Below are positions 14,842-24,590 of a DNA stretch of 42,318 nt, piece after piece. The first letter of the stretch is position 1; each line of letters begins with the position of its first letter. The translations under genes were made by a program, and so were the position numbers. Origin of the DNA: Sporosarcina luteola (GTDB lineage Bacteria > Bacillota > Bacilli > Bacillales_A > Planococcaceae); the NCBI GenBank assembly GCA_014204635.1, contig JACHLS010000021.1:1-42318 (forward strand). The letters run 5' to 3'. The notes beneath the pieces are model-generated. The model searched no databases, was not told where the DNA came from, and was given only the letters and a program-made list of their open reading frames with translations.

Positions 14842-15106
14842 GTTCGATGATCTCCCCTCTTTCAATGAATTTGGAGAACGACACAGTACCGATGAAGGAA
14901 ATAATGGCGATGAGCAAGATCACATCGATATAAAACCTTGTGTCAAACAAAATTGACAGCAGGGCAATAGCCGAAATGAGCATGACACCGATGCCATCCA
15001 GCGCAATAAGCCGGTCGGGCACGGATGGGCCTTTAAATACCCGGTACATCAAGCCGGCCATGGAAAGACCGACTATGATCATGCAGATCCAGATGAATAT
15101 CGTCAT
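14825..15106 (-). CDS. mrpF: Na+/H+ antiporter subunit MrpF
   Basis: 93-residue MnhF/PhaF family protein with three membrane helices (about 3-22, 33-52, 58-78). The motif FKGPSVPDRLIALD after the first helix is characteristic. ATG 15106 overlaps the mrpE stop as ATGA (15103-15106) and follows AGGTGAG, so it is translationally coupled to mrpE. In the Mrp complex MrpE, F and G form the smaller membrane part opposite MrpA-D. Confidence 0.92.
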   Translation of the reverse strand: MTIFIWICMIIVGLSMAGLMYRVFKGPSVPDRLIALDGIGVMLISAIALLSILFDTRFYIDVILLIAIISFIGTVSFSKFIERGEIIERERNR

Positions 15107-15582
15107 GCCCGGCTCACCTCCATAATCGCTTTCTCGAATGAATTTTTAATCGAATCAATCGCTTCGTCGACATCGTCCACATCCAGTGCATGGATATAGA
15201 GCGTCCGTTGATCATCTGACACATTGACGACTATCGTCCCTGGTGTCAAAGTGATCAGGCTGGATAGCAGGGTGATCTCCCAGTCATGTTCCAATTCGGT
15301 CGGCATGGCGAAAATCATCGGCTGTAAGTTCATCTTGGGCCGTATGACAAGCATGAAAACCGAAATGTTGGATAGCGTCAATTCCTTCAGGAAAAGCAAG
15401 GTCAACTTGAGCGCTGCCCACAGTTTCCAAAAATATAGCCTGCTTTTAAAGAATCGCCGAGTCAAAAAGAGAAGGATGAATCCAATCAGAAATCCGATCA
15501 CAAAAGTCGAAGCGCTGAAGGAAGACGTCATGAACATCCAAGTGACTGCGATAAAGACATTGAGTAAAATTTGAAAGGCCAT
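15103..15582 (-). CDS. mrpE: Na+/H+ antiporter subunit MrpE
   Basis: 159-residue MnhE/PhaE family subunit: two to three N-terminal membrane segments (FQILLNVFIAVTWMFMTSSF and VIGFLIGFILLFLTRRFF), then a soluble domain with LTPGTIVVNVSDDQRTLYIH, the family signature. ATG 15582 (MAFQILLN) is preferred over 15588 because AGGAG lies nine bases before it and because MAFQILLN is the usual start. Only six bases separate it from the mrpD stop. Confidence 0.9.
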   Translation of the reverse strand: MAFQILLNVFIAVTWMFMTSSFSASTFVIGFLIGFILLFLTRRFFKSRLYFWKLWAALKLTLLFLKELTLSNISVFMLVIRPKMNLQPMIFAMPTELEHDWEITLLSSLITLTPGTIVVNVSDDQRTLYIHALDVDDVDEAIDSIKNSFEKAIMEVSRA

Positions 15583-15588
15583 CGACAT

Positions 15589-17070
15589 CTACTCCTTTAA
15601 CACCGCATCAATATAGATGGATGGTTGTAGTAATACATTCGATGCGTCCGTCATGTAGGGGACCAGCCATTCTGTCCCGATACCATAAAGGACCGATAGG
15701 ACAATAAGCAAGACCGTAGGAACCATCATCTTTTTATATGGTTGACTGGCCGTTGCTGGCAATGCTTGAGGCTCTCCCCAGAAAGCGTAAATGAAAATAC
15801 GGATGACAGATAATAACACAACGAGACTGGAAGCCAAAATGATAATGCTTCCCCAGATATGATCCGCTTGGAAAGCTCCTTCCACAATGAGCAGTTTTCC
15901 AATAAAGCCGCTCAAAGGCGGAATGCCGGCCAGTCCAAATGCTGCAATCAAATAAAACCATCCGAGTGATGCATGTGTTTTCATTAATCCACCCATTTTT
16001 CGTAAATCGGAGGTGCCTGTCACATAGATAATGATGCCGATCAAGAAAAACAGAGCCCCTTTAATCAACATGTCATGAATTAAATAAAAGACAGCACCGG
16101 ATAGTCCCGATTCGTTCATCTGCGCAGCGCCAAACAAAATGACGCCGACCGCAATCACAATATTGTAAATGACAATCTGTTTCAAATCGAAATAGGCAAG
16201 GGCACCGATACACCCTGCGATGATTGTCAAAATGGCCAATATCATCAAGAGCCCGTGTGTAAAGTCTGTATGGTGGACAAAGAATAACGTATACGTGCGC
16301 ATAATGGCATAGACGCCGACTTTTGTCAGCAGGGCCCCGAACAGTGCTAGGACAGGTATCGGCGGTGCCGCATAGGAGCCGGGCAGCCAAAAGTAAAGAG
16401 GGAAGATAGATCCCTTAATTCCGAACACAATCAGCATCAAGACGGCGATAACTGTAATAATGCCCGGTTGGCCAACTTGCGTGATTTTGACCGAAATATC
16501 CGCCATATTCAAGGTTCCGACTACTGAGTACAAATAGGCAACCGTGATGACGAAGAGCGCGGACGATACGACATTGATCAATATGTATTTGATGGATTCC
16601 CGTAATTGTCTCTTTTCTCCACCTAAAACAATCAATACATAAGAAGCAATGAGCAGCACTTCGAAAAAGACGAACATATTGAAAATATCGCCTGTCGTAA
16701 AAGCACCGTTTACACCGGTGATCATGAAGAGAATCGCCGAGTAATAGAAATAATGTTCCCGGGCTTCGCCGATGGAAGTGAAGCTATAGATGACGACGAG
16801 CAGCGTGATGACGATCGTCGTCGTGACAAGCAAGGCTGAAAACATGTCCGACACCATCGTAATGCCGAAAGGAGCAGGCCAGCTCCCGAGCGTAATCGTT
16901 TGCACACCATCCTGTTTGACGGTGTGAACAAGAAATAAGGAAGCGGCAAGGGCCGCAAGGAGGCCGACAACAGCCAGTCCCCGCTGCAACATAATTCGCT
17001 CCTTGAAAAATAGCAATACGATGGCAAAAAGAAATGGAATTATGATAGGAAACAAAAGTAAATTAATCAT
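15589..17070 (-). CDS. mrpD: Na+/H+ antiporter subunit MrpD
   Basis: 493-residue antiporter-like subunit homologous to complex I NuoM/NuoN, about 14 membrane helices (Proton_antipo_M domain). Key ion-path elements are visible: the glutamate in FVFFEVLLIASYVL near residue 134-147, lysines in GIKGSIFPLYFWLPG, and HDMLIKGALFFLIG. ATG 17070 (MINLLLFPIII) is taken because AGAGG stands 11 bases before it but only two before ATG 17079. Overlaps mrpC by eight bases. Together with MrpA it forms the proton/sodium path. Confidence 0.93.
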   Translation of the reverse strand: MINLLLFPIIIPFLFAIVLLFFKERIMLQRGLAVVGLLAALAASLFLVHTVKQDGVQTITLGSWPAPFGITMVSDMFSALLVTTTIVITLLVVIYSFTSIGEAREHYFYYSAILFMITGVNGAFTTGDIFNMFVFFEVLLIASYVLIVLGGEKRQLRESIKYILINVVSSALFVITVAYLYSVVGTLNMADISVKITQVGQPGIITVIAVLMLIVFGIKGSIFPLYFWLPGSYAAPPIPVLALFGALLTKVGVYAIMRTYTLFFVHHTDFTHGLLMILAILTIIAGCIGALAYFDLKQIVIYNIVIAVGVILFGAAQMNESGLSGAVFYLIHDMLIKGALFFLIGIIIYVTGTSDLRKMGGLMKTHASLGWFYLIAAFGLAGIPPLSGFIGKLLIVEGAFQADHIWGSIIILASSLVVLLSVIRIFIYAFWGEPQALPATASQPYKKMMVPTVLLIVLSVLYGIGTEWLVPYMTDASNVLLQPSIYIDAVLKE

Positions 17071-17404
17071 GTTCGTCATTTCCTCTCATCAAATTCATGT
17101 TATCCGTCTTGTGCTCCCCGTAAGTCCGGTAAGCAAGGACAAGCATAAAAGCTGTCACACCAAAACTGATAACGATCGCTGTCAAAATCAAAGCTTGCGG
17201 CAAAGGATCCGCAAAATTGGATGCCCCCTTATCAAGGACAGGAGGGGAGGAGCCTCCCAAGCCGCCCATTGTCAAAATGAGCAAGTGGGCTCCGTGACTT
17301 AACAGCCCAGTGCCTAAAATCACTTTCAATAGACTTCTAGAAAGGATGAGGTAGACAGCTGCTGTGAACAAGATCCCGATAAGAATCGCCATCAGTAATT
17401 CCAT
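17063..17404 (-). CDS. mrpC: Na+/H+ antiporter subunit MrpC
   Basis: 113-residue MnhC family subunit, homologous to NuoK. Three membrane helices at about 2-22, 27-50 and 70-95; the conserved motif GTGLLSHGAHLLILTMGG is seen in the second. ATG 17404 overlaps the mrpB stop as TAATG, indicating coupled translation. Ends inside mrpD. Confidence 0.92.
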   Translation of the reverse strand: MELLMAILIGILFTAAVYLILSRSLLKVILGTGLLSHGAHLLILTMGGLGGSSPPVLDKGASNFADPLPQALILTAIVISFGVTAFMLVLAYRTYGEHKTDNMNLMRGNDEHD

Positions 17405-17826
17405 TATGCATCCCCTCCTATCGATTGGATAATGGTCATGGCCGATCCGACAACAACCAGATAGACGCCCGCGTCAAACAACATCGCTGTATGGAGGGCA
17501 GTCTCTCCAAAAAGCGGAAGTGTAAAATCGTCAAAAGCATGCGTGAAAAATGGAACGTTGAAAAAGATGGAGCCTGCTGCGGTACCTAGAGCCAGCAGCA
17601 AGCCGATGCCGATGACAATGACAAAATTGAAAGGCAATGCTTTCTGAACTGTCTTTAAGTCAAAGGCGAGCAACAGCAGTACGAGAGCTCCTGTTGTTAG
17701 CAAACCGCCTACAAATCCGCCGCCGGGCGTATAGTGGCCAGCAAAGAATATGTGAATGGCAAAAAGGAAAATGATGAAAAAGACAACCTTCGTCGTCGTT
17801 TGCAATATGACGTCATTTGTTCTCAT
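17404..17826 (-). CDS. mrpB: Na+/H+ antiporter subunit MrpB
   Basis: 140-residue MnhB family subunit with four membrane segments. The motif HYTPGGGFVGGLLTTGAL near residue 30-48 is the family signature, as is FDAGVYLVVVGSAMTI at the end. ATG 17826 (MRTNDVIL) is chosen because AAAGGAG lies seven bases before it; a longer version from 17847 has none. It starts 14 bases inside the end of mrpA. Confidence 0.92.
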   Translation of the reverse strand: MRTNDVILQTTTKVVFFIIFLFAIHIFFAGHYTPGGGFVGGLLTTGALVLLLLAFDLKTVQKALPFNFVIVIGIGLLLALGTAAGSIFFNVPFFTHAFDDFTLPLFGETALHTAMLFDAGVYLVVVGSAMTIIQSIGGDA

Positions 17827-20221
17827 CTGAATTCTCCTTTCTTGCAAGGCGCAGCTTAATCATGCCTAGAACCCCGATGCCGGCAATGGATAAAACTGCA
17901 ATTTCAAACAATGTATCAAACCCACGGTAATCCACTAGGATAACGTTTACAATGTTTCCGCCGCCTGCCTCGGTCTTTACTGTATCTTTATAGAATTGAG
18001 CGATGGAAGGAATCAGCTTTTGAGAGTGTGCTGATAAAGCGACCAATGTCACGGTTATGCCGACTCCTAATGCTACAATGCCATTCGTCATTTTAGTTTT
18101 GACAGATTCTCCATGATCCTTCAATGCAGGCAAATATTTAAAAGCTAGAAGGAACAAAGCGACTGATACTGTTTCAATGACCAACTGTGTCAGAGCCAAA
18201 TCAGGCGCCTTGAAGATGACGAAGAACAAAGCAACAGAATATCCGACAGCTCCAAGAGAGATGATGGCTGCCAGTCTTGTTTTAGATAACAGGACGAAAC
18301 AAACGGCCAATATCAATACAACAGCGTTGATAATGCTATATACACCGATATGTGCAAAGCTGTCCATATCAACTACAAAAGCATCTTGAACAAATAAAAT
18401 GACGAGCACCGCGACGGATATGAATGAGAAAATGTAAATCATATACGTACGGATGAGGCCTGTCATATAAAATCGGGAAATTCGATTCATCCCTTTTTCA
18501 CTAAAATTCATCATGCCATCATACAAGGCATTGAGAGAGAAGTTGGCCGGCTGCAGGCCGTAAAACTTTTGCCATTTAGTTAGCGAAGCATAGAGCAAGG
18601 CACCGATTAAAATGACGCCAACAGTCAACCATAATTCAACAGAATCAAATCCGTGCCAAGCCGCTACATGGATGTCGACATCAGCAGGTTGTTGATATAG
18701 ATTCGGTTGAATCGCCGCTACAGCAGGTTTAATTAGCCATTTCGCCACGAGATTCGGAATAAAGAATATTCCGACGACCAAAATTCCGAGAATGACAGGA
18801 GAAATGAGCATTCCGGCCGGTGCTTCGTGTGGTTCCTGAGGCAGCTGGCCTTCTTTTCGTTTGCCTGCAAATGTCCGGAACACAAAGTAAAAACTATAGA
18901 CAAACGTGAAAACACTGGCAATCCACGCGATGACAGGGAACAAGATGCTCCATGTATCGAATTGGAACAGCTCGAACTGCCTTATTGCCAACATGGATTG
19001 CAGAAACATTTCTTTGCTGAGAAATCCATTAAATGGCGGCAGTCCAGCCATGGACATCGAACCGATAAATGCGACTGTGAAACTGACAGGCATAATGCTC
19101 ATCAATCCGCCGAGTTTCCGAATATCCCGGGTACCTGTTTCATGATCCACAATGCCTGCGATCATGAAAAGGCTTCCTTTAAATGTAGCATGATTGATCA
19201 AATGGAAAATCGCTGCAAACATAGCAAATTTAAAAACCGCATCATCGGAGTGGAACGTAATCGCTCCTGCGCCGAGAAGGGACATGATCAAACCGAGTTG
19301 ACTGACAGTCGAGAAAGCTAATATCGCTTTCAGATCTGTCTGCTTCACTGCAAAAAAGGAACCCCAGAAAAGAGTCAGCAAACCGATGCCGGTCACTAGC
19401 CAAACCCATACTTCTGAAAAAGCGAAGATCGGAGTGAAGCGTGCCACTAAATAAAGACCCGCTTTGACCATTGTTGCCGAATGCAAATAGGCACTGACGG
19501 GAGTAGGCGCTTCCATAGCATCCGGCAACCAGATGTAGAATGGGAATTGCGCGGATTTCGTAAACGCTCCGAGCAATAAAAGGACAAGCGCTAAAGTGAA
19601 ATAGTCATGTCCCACAAAATTCGGAGCGGCTGCAATTAATTCACGGATGGAATAGGTATCCCCCATTATACCGAGAAGGACAAAGCCCCCAAGCATCATC
19701 AAGCCGCCGAATACAGTGATCATCATAGATTTCAATGCACCAAATCTAGATCGATCCCTTGTATACCAGTAGCCAATTAAAAGAAAGGAAGAAATCGATG
19801 TCAATTCCCAAAACAGATAGAGGGAGATGACATTGTCAGATTGAACCACACCAAGCATTGCACTCATAAAAAGGAGAAGATAGACATAAAAGTTACCTAG
19901 CTTCTCCTTGTTCTTATCTAAATAGAAGATGGAATAGAGTACAACAAGTGATCCGATTCCTGTAATCAGCAACGAGAAAAGCAGGCTGAGCCCATCAATG
20001 TAGGAGACAAATGAGATGCCCATGGATGGAATCCACCGCAGTTCTGATACGGCATGTCCGCCTTCCATTGTGGATGAGATGTATGTTGCATAATAGAGAA
20101 ACAGTATGAGAGGGACTGCCAGTACAAACCAACCTGTATGTATACGCTTCATTCTTTTAAATAATAGGGGAATGAATAGGGCAGCCACAATCGGTAAGAA
20201 AATCAACAATACGAATTCCAA
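17813..20221 (-). CDS. mrpA: Na+/H+ antiporter subunit MrpA
   Basis: 802-residue main antiporter subunit, homologous to complex I NuoL with a C-terminal MbhD/MbhE-like part. About 20 membrane helices. The catalytic-type glutamate in LYLFWELTSISSFLLIGYW, the lysine region LGAFTKSAQFPFYIWLPDAM and the HSATMVKAGLYLVAR segment are intact; the C-terminal APDLALTQLVIETVSVALF is the MrpB-like tail motif. TTG 20221 (MEFVLLIFLP) is the start because AGGAGG stands six bases upstream; a further 31 codons are open but have no site. First gene of the seven-gene operon; a TATACT box lies upstream at about 20270-20275 on the minus strand. Confidence 0.93.
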   Translation of the reverse strand: MEFVLLIFLPIVAALFIPLLFKRMKRIHTGWFVLAVPLILFLYYATYISSTMEGGHAVSELRWIPSMGISFVSYIDGLSLLFSLLITGIGSLVVLYSIFYLDKNKEKLGNFYVYLLLFMSAMLGVVQSDNVISLYLFWELTSISSFLLIGYWYTRDRSRFGALKSMMITVFGGLMMLGGFVLLGIMGDTYSIRELIAAAPNFVGHDYFTLALVLLLLGAFTKSAQFPFYIWLPDAMEAPTPVSAYLHSATMVKAGLYLVARFTPIFAFSEVWVWLVTGIGLLTLFWGSFFAVKQTDLKAILAFSTVSQLGLIMSLLGAGAITFHSDDAVFKFAMFAAIFHLINHATFKGSLFMIAGIVDHETGTRDIRKLGGLMSIMPVSFTVAFIGSMSMAGLPPFNGFLSKEMFLQSMLAIRQFELFQFDTWSILFPVIAWIASVFTFVYSFYFVFRTFAGKRKEGQLPQEPHEAPAGMLISPVILGILVVGIFFIPNLVAKWLIKPAVAAIQPNLYQQPADVDIHVAAWHGFDSVELWLTVGVILIGALLYASLTKWQKFYGLQPANFSLNALYDGMMNFSEKGMNRISRFYMTGLIRTYMIYIFSFISVAVLVILFVQDAFVVDMDSFAHIGVYSIINAVVLILAVCFVLLSKTRLAAIISLGAVGYSVALFFVIFKAPDLALTQLVIETVSVALFLLAFKYLPALKDHGESVKTKMTNGIVALGVGITVTLVALSAHSQKLIPSIAQFYKDTVKTEAGGGNIVNVILVDYRGFDTLFEIAVLSIAGIGVLGMIKLRLARKENSDENK

Positions 20222-20378
20222 GAAAATCCTCCTTCCAACAATTAAATCAAAATTCCTTACATTGCTTAAAAGTATAACGTAAATCGGGCAGATTTGCATA
20301 GGCGATGCCGACACTTTATTGCTTAATTCGTCTTTCTTCCTATATTATAGAAAAAGAGAAAATTGTTTGGGGTGTCAA

Positions 20379-20939
20379 ATGAGGAATCCATATTTATTCG
20401 GTTATTTGCCTTTTGTTACGATTTCGTTATTCAGTTTAACGTTTGGCGTTTATACGGTAAGTGCATCTGTTGGATTTTTTCGGGAAATCGGGCTGTATGC
20501 CGGAATGCGGGAATTTTTGACGGATGCGCAGCTTCGGCTGTTCTTGCTCATTATTTATGCACTTATTTTTTTCATGGTGTTTTCTGCTTTGAAGCTGATA
20601 GCAGAAACGATACATGAAACGGCGATGCTGTTCTTTTCAAAAGATGCGAAGGGGGAGTCATACAGCGAGGCGAGAGGCGGCAATGTCATCTACTTCTTTG
20701 GTGCTCTTGCTTCAGTCGTCGGCATTCAATCCATCACTATTCTGCTGGCTGTCTTTGTCTTGACTACGCTCATCTATTTTGTTTACATCGTATACAAATT
20801 GACAAAATTCATGACACTGGGCAGCACAGTTGGGTTAATTGCTTTTGAAATACTGATCTGGAGCTTGTTTTTGTCCTGTATTCTTTATATTTTAATAAAA
20901 CTATATAATGGCGTCATGGCCAGTCTGCCAAAAGTATAA
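20379..20939 (+). CDS. Membrane protein, YufK/DUF5366-like
   Basis: 186-residue integral membrane protein with about five hydrophobic segments (roughly 10-32, 55-78, 100-125, 127-145, 155-178) and two short charged loops. I associate it with the YufK/DUF5366 family found near the mrp operon in Bacillus, with moderate certainty; function unknown. ATG 20379 follows TTTGGGGTG; the longer in-frame opening at 20319 lacks a site and would overlap the likely promoter (TTGCTT then TATATTATAG around 20329-20349). It is divergent from mrpA, so the two share an upstream region. Confidence 0.7.
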   Translation: MRNPYLFGYLPFVTISLFSLTFGVYTVSASVGFFREIGLYAGMREFLTDAQLRLFLLIIYALIFFMVFSALKLIAETIHETAMLFFSKDAKGESYSEARGGNVIYFFGALASVVGIQSITILLAVFVLTTLIYFVYIVYKLTKFMTLGSTVGLIAFEILIWSLFLSCILYILIKLYNGVMASLPKV

Positions 20940-21188
20940 AGAGGTAAGGGTGCACATTTTATCTCTATGGTTTATTGACAATTTAGCCCCTGCCTAAGCT
21001 TAGTTTAAACATGTTCGCGCATTAAGAGGGGGCTGCGTTTGCGTTGATTTATTCAATCTAATGCAAGTCCGCCAGCCATCTGGTGGAACTTTTGCAAAGA
21101 GCATTGCAAGGAAGTCTTCGCTGTTTAGCTGTTAATCCCGCATTACGCGGGTTTACAATACCTTGTGGAGGAATTTGCCGCAAGAATG

Positions 21189-21220
21189 AGAGGAGCAGCC
21201 CGATTAAGGGCTACTCCTCT
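21189..21220 (-). terminator. Terminator at the end of the penicillin-binding protein gene
   Basis: Stem AGAGGAGCAGCCC (21189-21201) with GGGCTACTCCTCT (21208-21220), one mismatch, loop of six. On the minus strand the tail is only TCATTCTTG, so it is a modest terminator. The right arm includes the stop codon of the gene. Confidence 0.6.
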
Positions 21221-23064
21221 AATAATGCATTAAATGCGCGTAAATGTATTTTCTGGTCACTAGCATATTTAATTGGCTGTGGGTTATCACGTCCGATCCA
21301 GACGGCTGTCGTATAGCGTTCGTTGAACCCCGCCACCCATATATCTTTGTAGTGATTGGTCGTTCCTGTTTTAGCCCCAGTGTAGGATGTCGCCGATCGG
21401 ATGCCCTGTCCCGTGCCATTGTTAACAACATCACGCATCATGGACCGCATAGTGGCGGTAGTGGAAGTGCTCCAGATGGTTTCCCGCTTGTCGTTCCATT
21501 GGTATAGAGGTTCTCCATCATAGGTCGAGACGGTACGGATAGCGCGTGCCGGTTGGAACGTGCCATCTAGGAAGCTGGAGTAAGCCGATGCCATTTCAAG
21601 AGGTGTCACACCTTTAGAAAAACCTCCCAACGCTGCGGAATAGCTCTTGTCTTCTTCTGTTACTTTCATAAAGTGAAATCGCTCCAGGAACTCGAATGCA
21701 CGTTCAAGGCCGACCGTTCGGAGCAGGCGGACCGCGGCAGTGTTATGGCTGTACCGAAATGCTTCGCCTAACGTCGTAAAACCATATCGATAGCCACCAA
21801 TATTTGTCGGACAATAGGATCCAATGCAAATATTGCTGCTATCAATCGGAGTCCGTTCTGTGTAAGGCCCGCTTTCCAAAAAAGGCCCATAGACCAACAA
21901 CGGTTTAATGGCGGAACCAGGTTGGCGGTAGGCTTGATATGCCCGGTTAAAATCAGCTTTCCGATACCCTTTGCCGGCATACAGGCTGATGATCTCCCGC
22001 GTGTCATTGTCAATGACCACCGCTCCGGCCTGTAAACCGTTGGCAGGGAGCAGTGCGTCAAGAGCAGCTTCATCATGTAGCTGTTTGTTTCCTACAAGAG
22101 CTGTTTCGATAATAATCCCACTTTGGGCTATTTCGCTTGTCCGATTATGCAAACTGCTTTCCCATGTTTCCTTTTCCTCTGCTGAAGTCGCATCTTGAAT
22201 CTTCTTGTCGTATCCTTCCGCTTGGGAAACCAATTCTTCCAACTCCGCCAGCACATAAGAACTATACGCATCATATCCTTGCGCCTTCTTTTTTATAGTT
22301 AGCTTGATGGGGTATTGTTTGTAGGCTTCATACTCTTCGGCTGTAATCGTGCCATCTTGCACGAGAAGACTGAGCAACAGCTCTTGCCTCTTTTTCGTCT
22401 TGTCAAAATGACGTAATGGATCGTAGAGAGACGGATTATTTGGAATGGCGGAAATAAAAGCCATCTCCGCTTCATTCAGTTGATCAAGAGGTCTGCTAAA
22501 GTAGTAAGTGGCAGCTGCGCCGATGCCATATACCTGATGCCCAAAGTACATTTCATTCAAATACATCTCTAAAATATCGTCTTTCGATGACTGTTTTTCA
22601 ATTTCAGCAGCATAAAGAAGTTCACGGAATTTCCGCTCATATGTTTTCTCAGTCGTTAAAAAGCGCATCCGGACGACCTGCTGTGTAATCGTCGAACCGC
22701 CTTGTCTTCTGTCTTCCGAAGCGGCATTTACAGCGAACGCTCTTGCGATCGCCGATACATCATAGCCGCAGTGTTCATAAAATCCTCTGTCTTCACTCGA
22801 AATAAACAAGTGTTGGATGAAAAGAGGAATGGAAGAAAGTTCAAGTGGATTGCGCCATTCCACGTACTGTTCCGAAACAGTCGTTCCGTTGCGGTCCTTA
22901 ATAATAATCGGCAAATTCGTTTGCTGTTCCTCTAATTTCAGGGAACCTTGTAATTCATCGTGCGCAGCATGCGCTTTTGATAGCTCTGACATGATTGAAT
23001 GTTGGACGCCCCATAACAGAGGGATGCACAGAAAGATGAATCCCACTCCAATAAACTGCTTCAA
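21211..23064 (-). CDS. Class A penicillin-binding protein (transglycosylase/transpeptidase)
   Basis: 617-residue bifunctional peptidoglycan synthase. An N-terminal signal-anchor (KQFIGVGFIFLCIPLLWGV) is followed by a GT51 glycosyltransferase domain with the catalytic glutamate in FISSEDRGFYEHCG and the second motif RRQGGSTITQQ, then a transpeptidase domain with SxxK as SAIK in RQPGSAIKP, SxN as SHN, and KTGTT. Closest in size to PbpG/Pbp2D or PbpD-type enzymes; which one cannot be decided. TTG 23064 is used because GGAGGC lies about six bases before it. It polymerises and cross-links cell-wall glycan outside the membrane. Confidence 0.9.
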   Translation of the reverse strand: MKQFIGVGFIFLCIPLLWGVQHSIMSELSKAHAAHDELQGSLKLEEQQTNLPIIIKDRNGTTVSEQYVEWRNPLELSSIPLFIQHLFISSEDRGFYEHCGYDVSAIARAFAVNAASEDRRQGGSTITQQVVRMRFLTTEKTYERKFRELLYAAEIEKQSSKDDILEMYLNEMYFGHQVYGIGAAATYYFSRPLDQLNEAEMAFISAIPNNPSLYDPLRHFDKTKKRQELLLSLLVQDGTITAEEYEAYKQYPIKLTIKKKAQGYDAYSSYVLAELEELVSQAEGYDKKIQDATSAEEKETWESSLHNRTSEIAQSGIIIETALVGNKQLHDEAALDALLPANGLQAGAVVIDNDTREIISLYAGKGYRKADFNRAYQAYRQPGSAIKPLLVYGPFLESGPYTERTPIDSSNICIGSYCPTNIGGYRYGFTTLGEAFRYSHNTAAVRLLRTVGLERAFEFLERFHFMKVTEEDKSYSAALGGFSKGVTPLEMASAYSSFLDGTFQPARAIRTVSTYDGEPLYQWNDKRETIWSTSTTATMRSMMRDVVNNGTGQGIRSATSYTGAKTGTTNHYKDIWVAGFNERYTTAVWIGRDNPQPIKYASDQKIHLRAFNALLEE

Positions 23065-23094
23065 TCGCGAGCCTCCATTCCAATTTATACATAT

Positions 23095-23131
23095 AAAAAA
23101 TAATAGCACACTTCAATGGTCGAAGTGTGCT
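23095..23131 (-). terminator. Terminator of the MFS gene
   Basis: Perfect 10-bp stem AGCACACTTC (23105-23114) / GAAGTGTGCT (23122-23131). On the minus strand it is followed by ATTATTTTTT. It separates the transporter gene from the penicillin-binding protein gene downstream. Confidence 0.85.
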
Positions 23132-23150
23132 CATTTTACGGAAATGTTTA

Positions 23151-24386
23151 TTAAGCTTTTGCCCGATTTTTTTCTTCCTGTGCAAGAAAATCTTCAAAAT
23201 CCTGAACTGGTTTGCGTTTAGCATAATATAAAAATGCAAATCCGAGCAGAAACAAGACGCCTGTCAGAACAAATACGGAAGAGATCCCGATGAACCCGCT
23301 GACTACGCCTCCGAACATCGGTCCGATAATATTCCCGAGGAAACGAAAACTTGTGTTGTAGCCCATCACTTCACCTTGAATGTTAAGCGGTGCTTCCCGA
23401 CGAACCAATGCCGTTGTGATTGGAATCATGCCCCCCATGGAAATCCCGAATAACAATCGACAAATGATGAGTTGCCAGATGTTCGTGACGAACGCTTGCG
23501 GAATAATAAATACAAATGATAACAACAGCAATGCACCAAGCACTTTTTCATATCCAATGTCATCCCCGAGCTTGCCCCACCGACGGGCGAACAGGAGATT
23601 GCCGACCCCGGCTGCACTGAATGTGATGCCCGCTAGAAATGCGACATTTTGAGTATGGCTCAAATCAGCTACGTATAAGGATAGAAGCGGCTGGATGCTG
23701 AAGTTACCAATTTGAATCAAGGCTGTGACGACCATAATATTCAGCATGAGGCGATGATGGAGTAAACCGCTTAAAATTGTTTTTCTGGAATAGTGGGCGC
23801 TTTTCGTATCCTTCACTCTTTTTTCTTCCTTGATACCGACCAATACAATGATCGCTGCAATGACAACGGAAATGGAGGTAATGATAAAGGTATACTTAAA
23901 GCCAAACGCATCTGCCAGCAACCCCCCGAGAACAGGGCCGAATAACGTACCAGTGACGCTTCCCATTTGTAATGTGCCCAGTCTCTTTCCCGCTTCTTCC
24001 CGAGCTGTCTGAGAGGACACAAATGCCAGAGAGGTCGGAATGAATCCGGTCACAACACCATTCAGAAGGCGGAGAAAGAAAAATGTTTCGACAGAATGGA
24101 CAAAGCCCATGAGGAAAACTGAAGTTGCGATCCCGAAGCCGTTGATCAGCAAAATTGGCTTATAACCGTATTTGTCTGCTACACGGCCCCAAATTGGCGA
24201 CATGATCAGTGCGGTGATGAACGTAGCCCCGAATATAAGCCCGGCCCACTTCTGTACGTACGCTTCGGAATGGTCTCCAAAGGTTTCAATGTACAAAGAG
24301 AGGAAGGGCATGATCATTGTCATCGTGCCGGCGACTAAGAAATTGGCAAACCATATGATGATAAAATTCCGTTTCTGTGCTGTCAT
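23151..24386 (-). CDS. MFS multidrug-type efflux transporter (DHA1)
   Basis: 411-residue, 12-helix major facilitator. The motif A loop GRVADKYGYKP lies between helices 2 and 3 and a motif-C-like GSVTGTLFGPVLGG in helix 5, which mark it as a drug/H+ antiporter of the DHA1 type. The substrate is unknown; many Bacillales paralogues export antibiotics or metabolites. ATG 24386 has only a weak upstream site (GCGGGT). It is monocistronic, ending at a strong terminator. Confidence 0.85.
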   Translation of the reverse strand: MTAQKRNFIIIWFANFLVAGTMTMIMPFLSLYIETFGDHSEAYVQKWAGLIFGATFITALIMSPIWGRVADKYGYKPILLINGFGIATSVFLMGFVHSVETFFFLRLLNGVVTGFIPTSLAFVSSQTAREEAGKRLGTLQMGSVTGTLFGPVLGGLLADAFGFKYTFIITSISVVIAAIIVLVGIKEEKRVKDTKSAHYSRKTILSGLLHHRLMLNIMVVTALIQIGNFSIQPLLSLYVADLSHTQNVAFLAGITFSAAGVGNLLFARRWGKLGDDIGYEKVLGALLLLSFVFIIPQAFVTNIWQLIICRLLFGISMGGMIPITTALVRREAPLNIQGEVMGYNTSFRFLGNIIGPMFGGVVSGFIGISSVFVLTGVLFLLGFAFLYYAKRKPVQDFEDFLAQEEKNRAKA

Positions 24387-24590
24387 TTGGAAACCCGCTT
24401 TCTTCGCATAGAAAATGCGCTATTGCCTGGAATGTCCCAATCAAAAAAAGGATTCCCTTTGCATATTGGAACTAAACTTGGCCTATTGACATGCAATAGT
24501 ATAAAACAATTCGGTTGCCGAAGGAAATAACATGCTTAATAAATCGAAAAAGAACAATGAATATGGTAAACTTGGTCAGGGTGAGAAAAA

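Noticed and set aside
20222..20314. 31-codon N-terminal extension of MrpA
   Set aside because: AGGAGG lies inside it, six bases before TTG 20221, and the extension covers the operon promoter region.
23065..23109. 15-codon extension of the penicillin-binding protein
   Set aside because: GGAGGC falls within it ahead of TTG 23064, and the extension lies against the MFS terminator.
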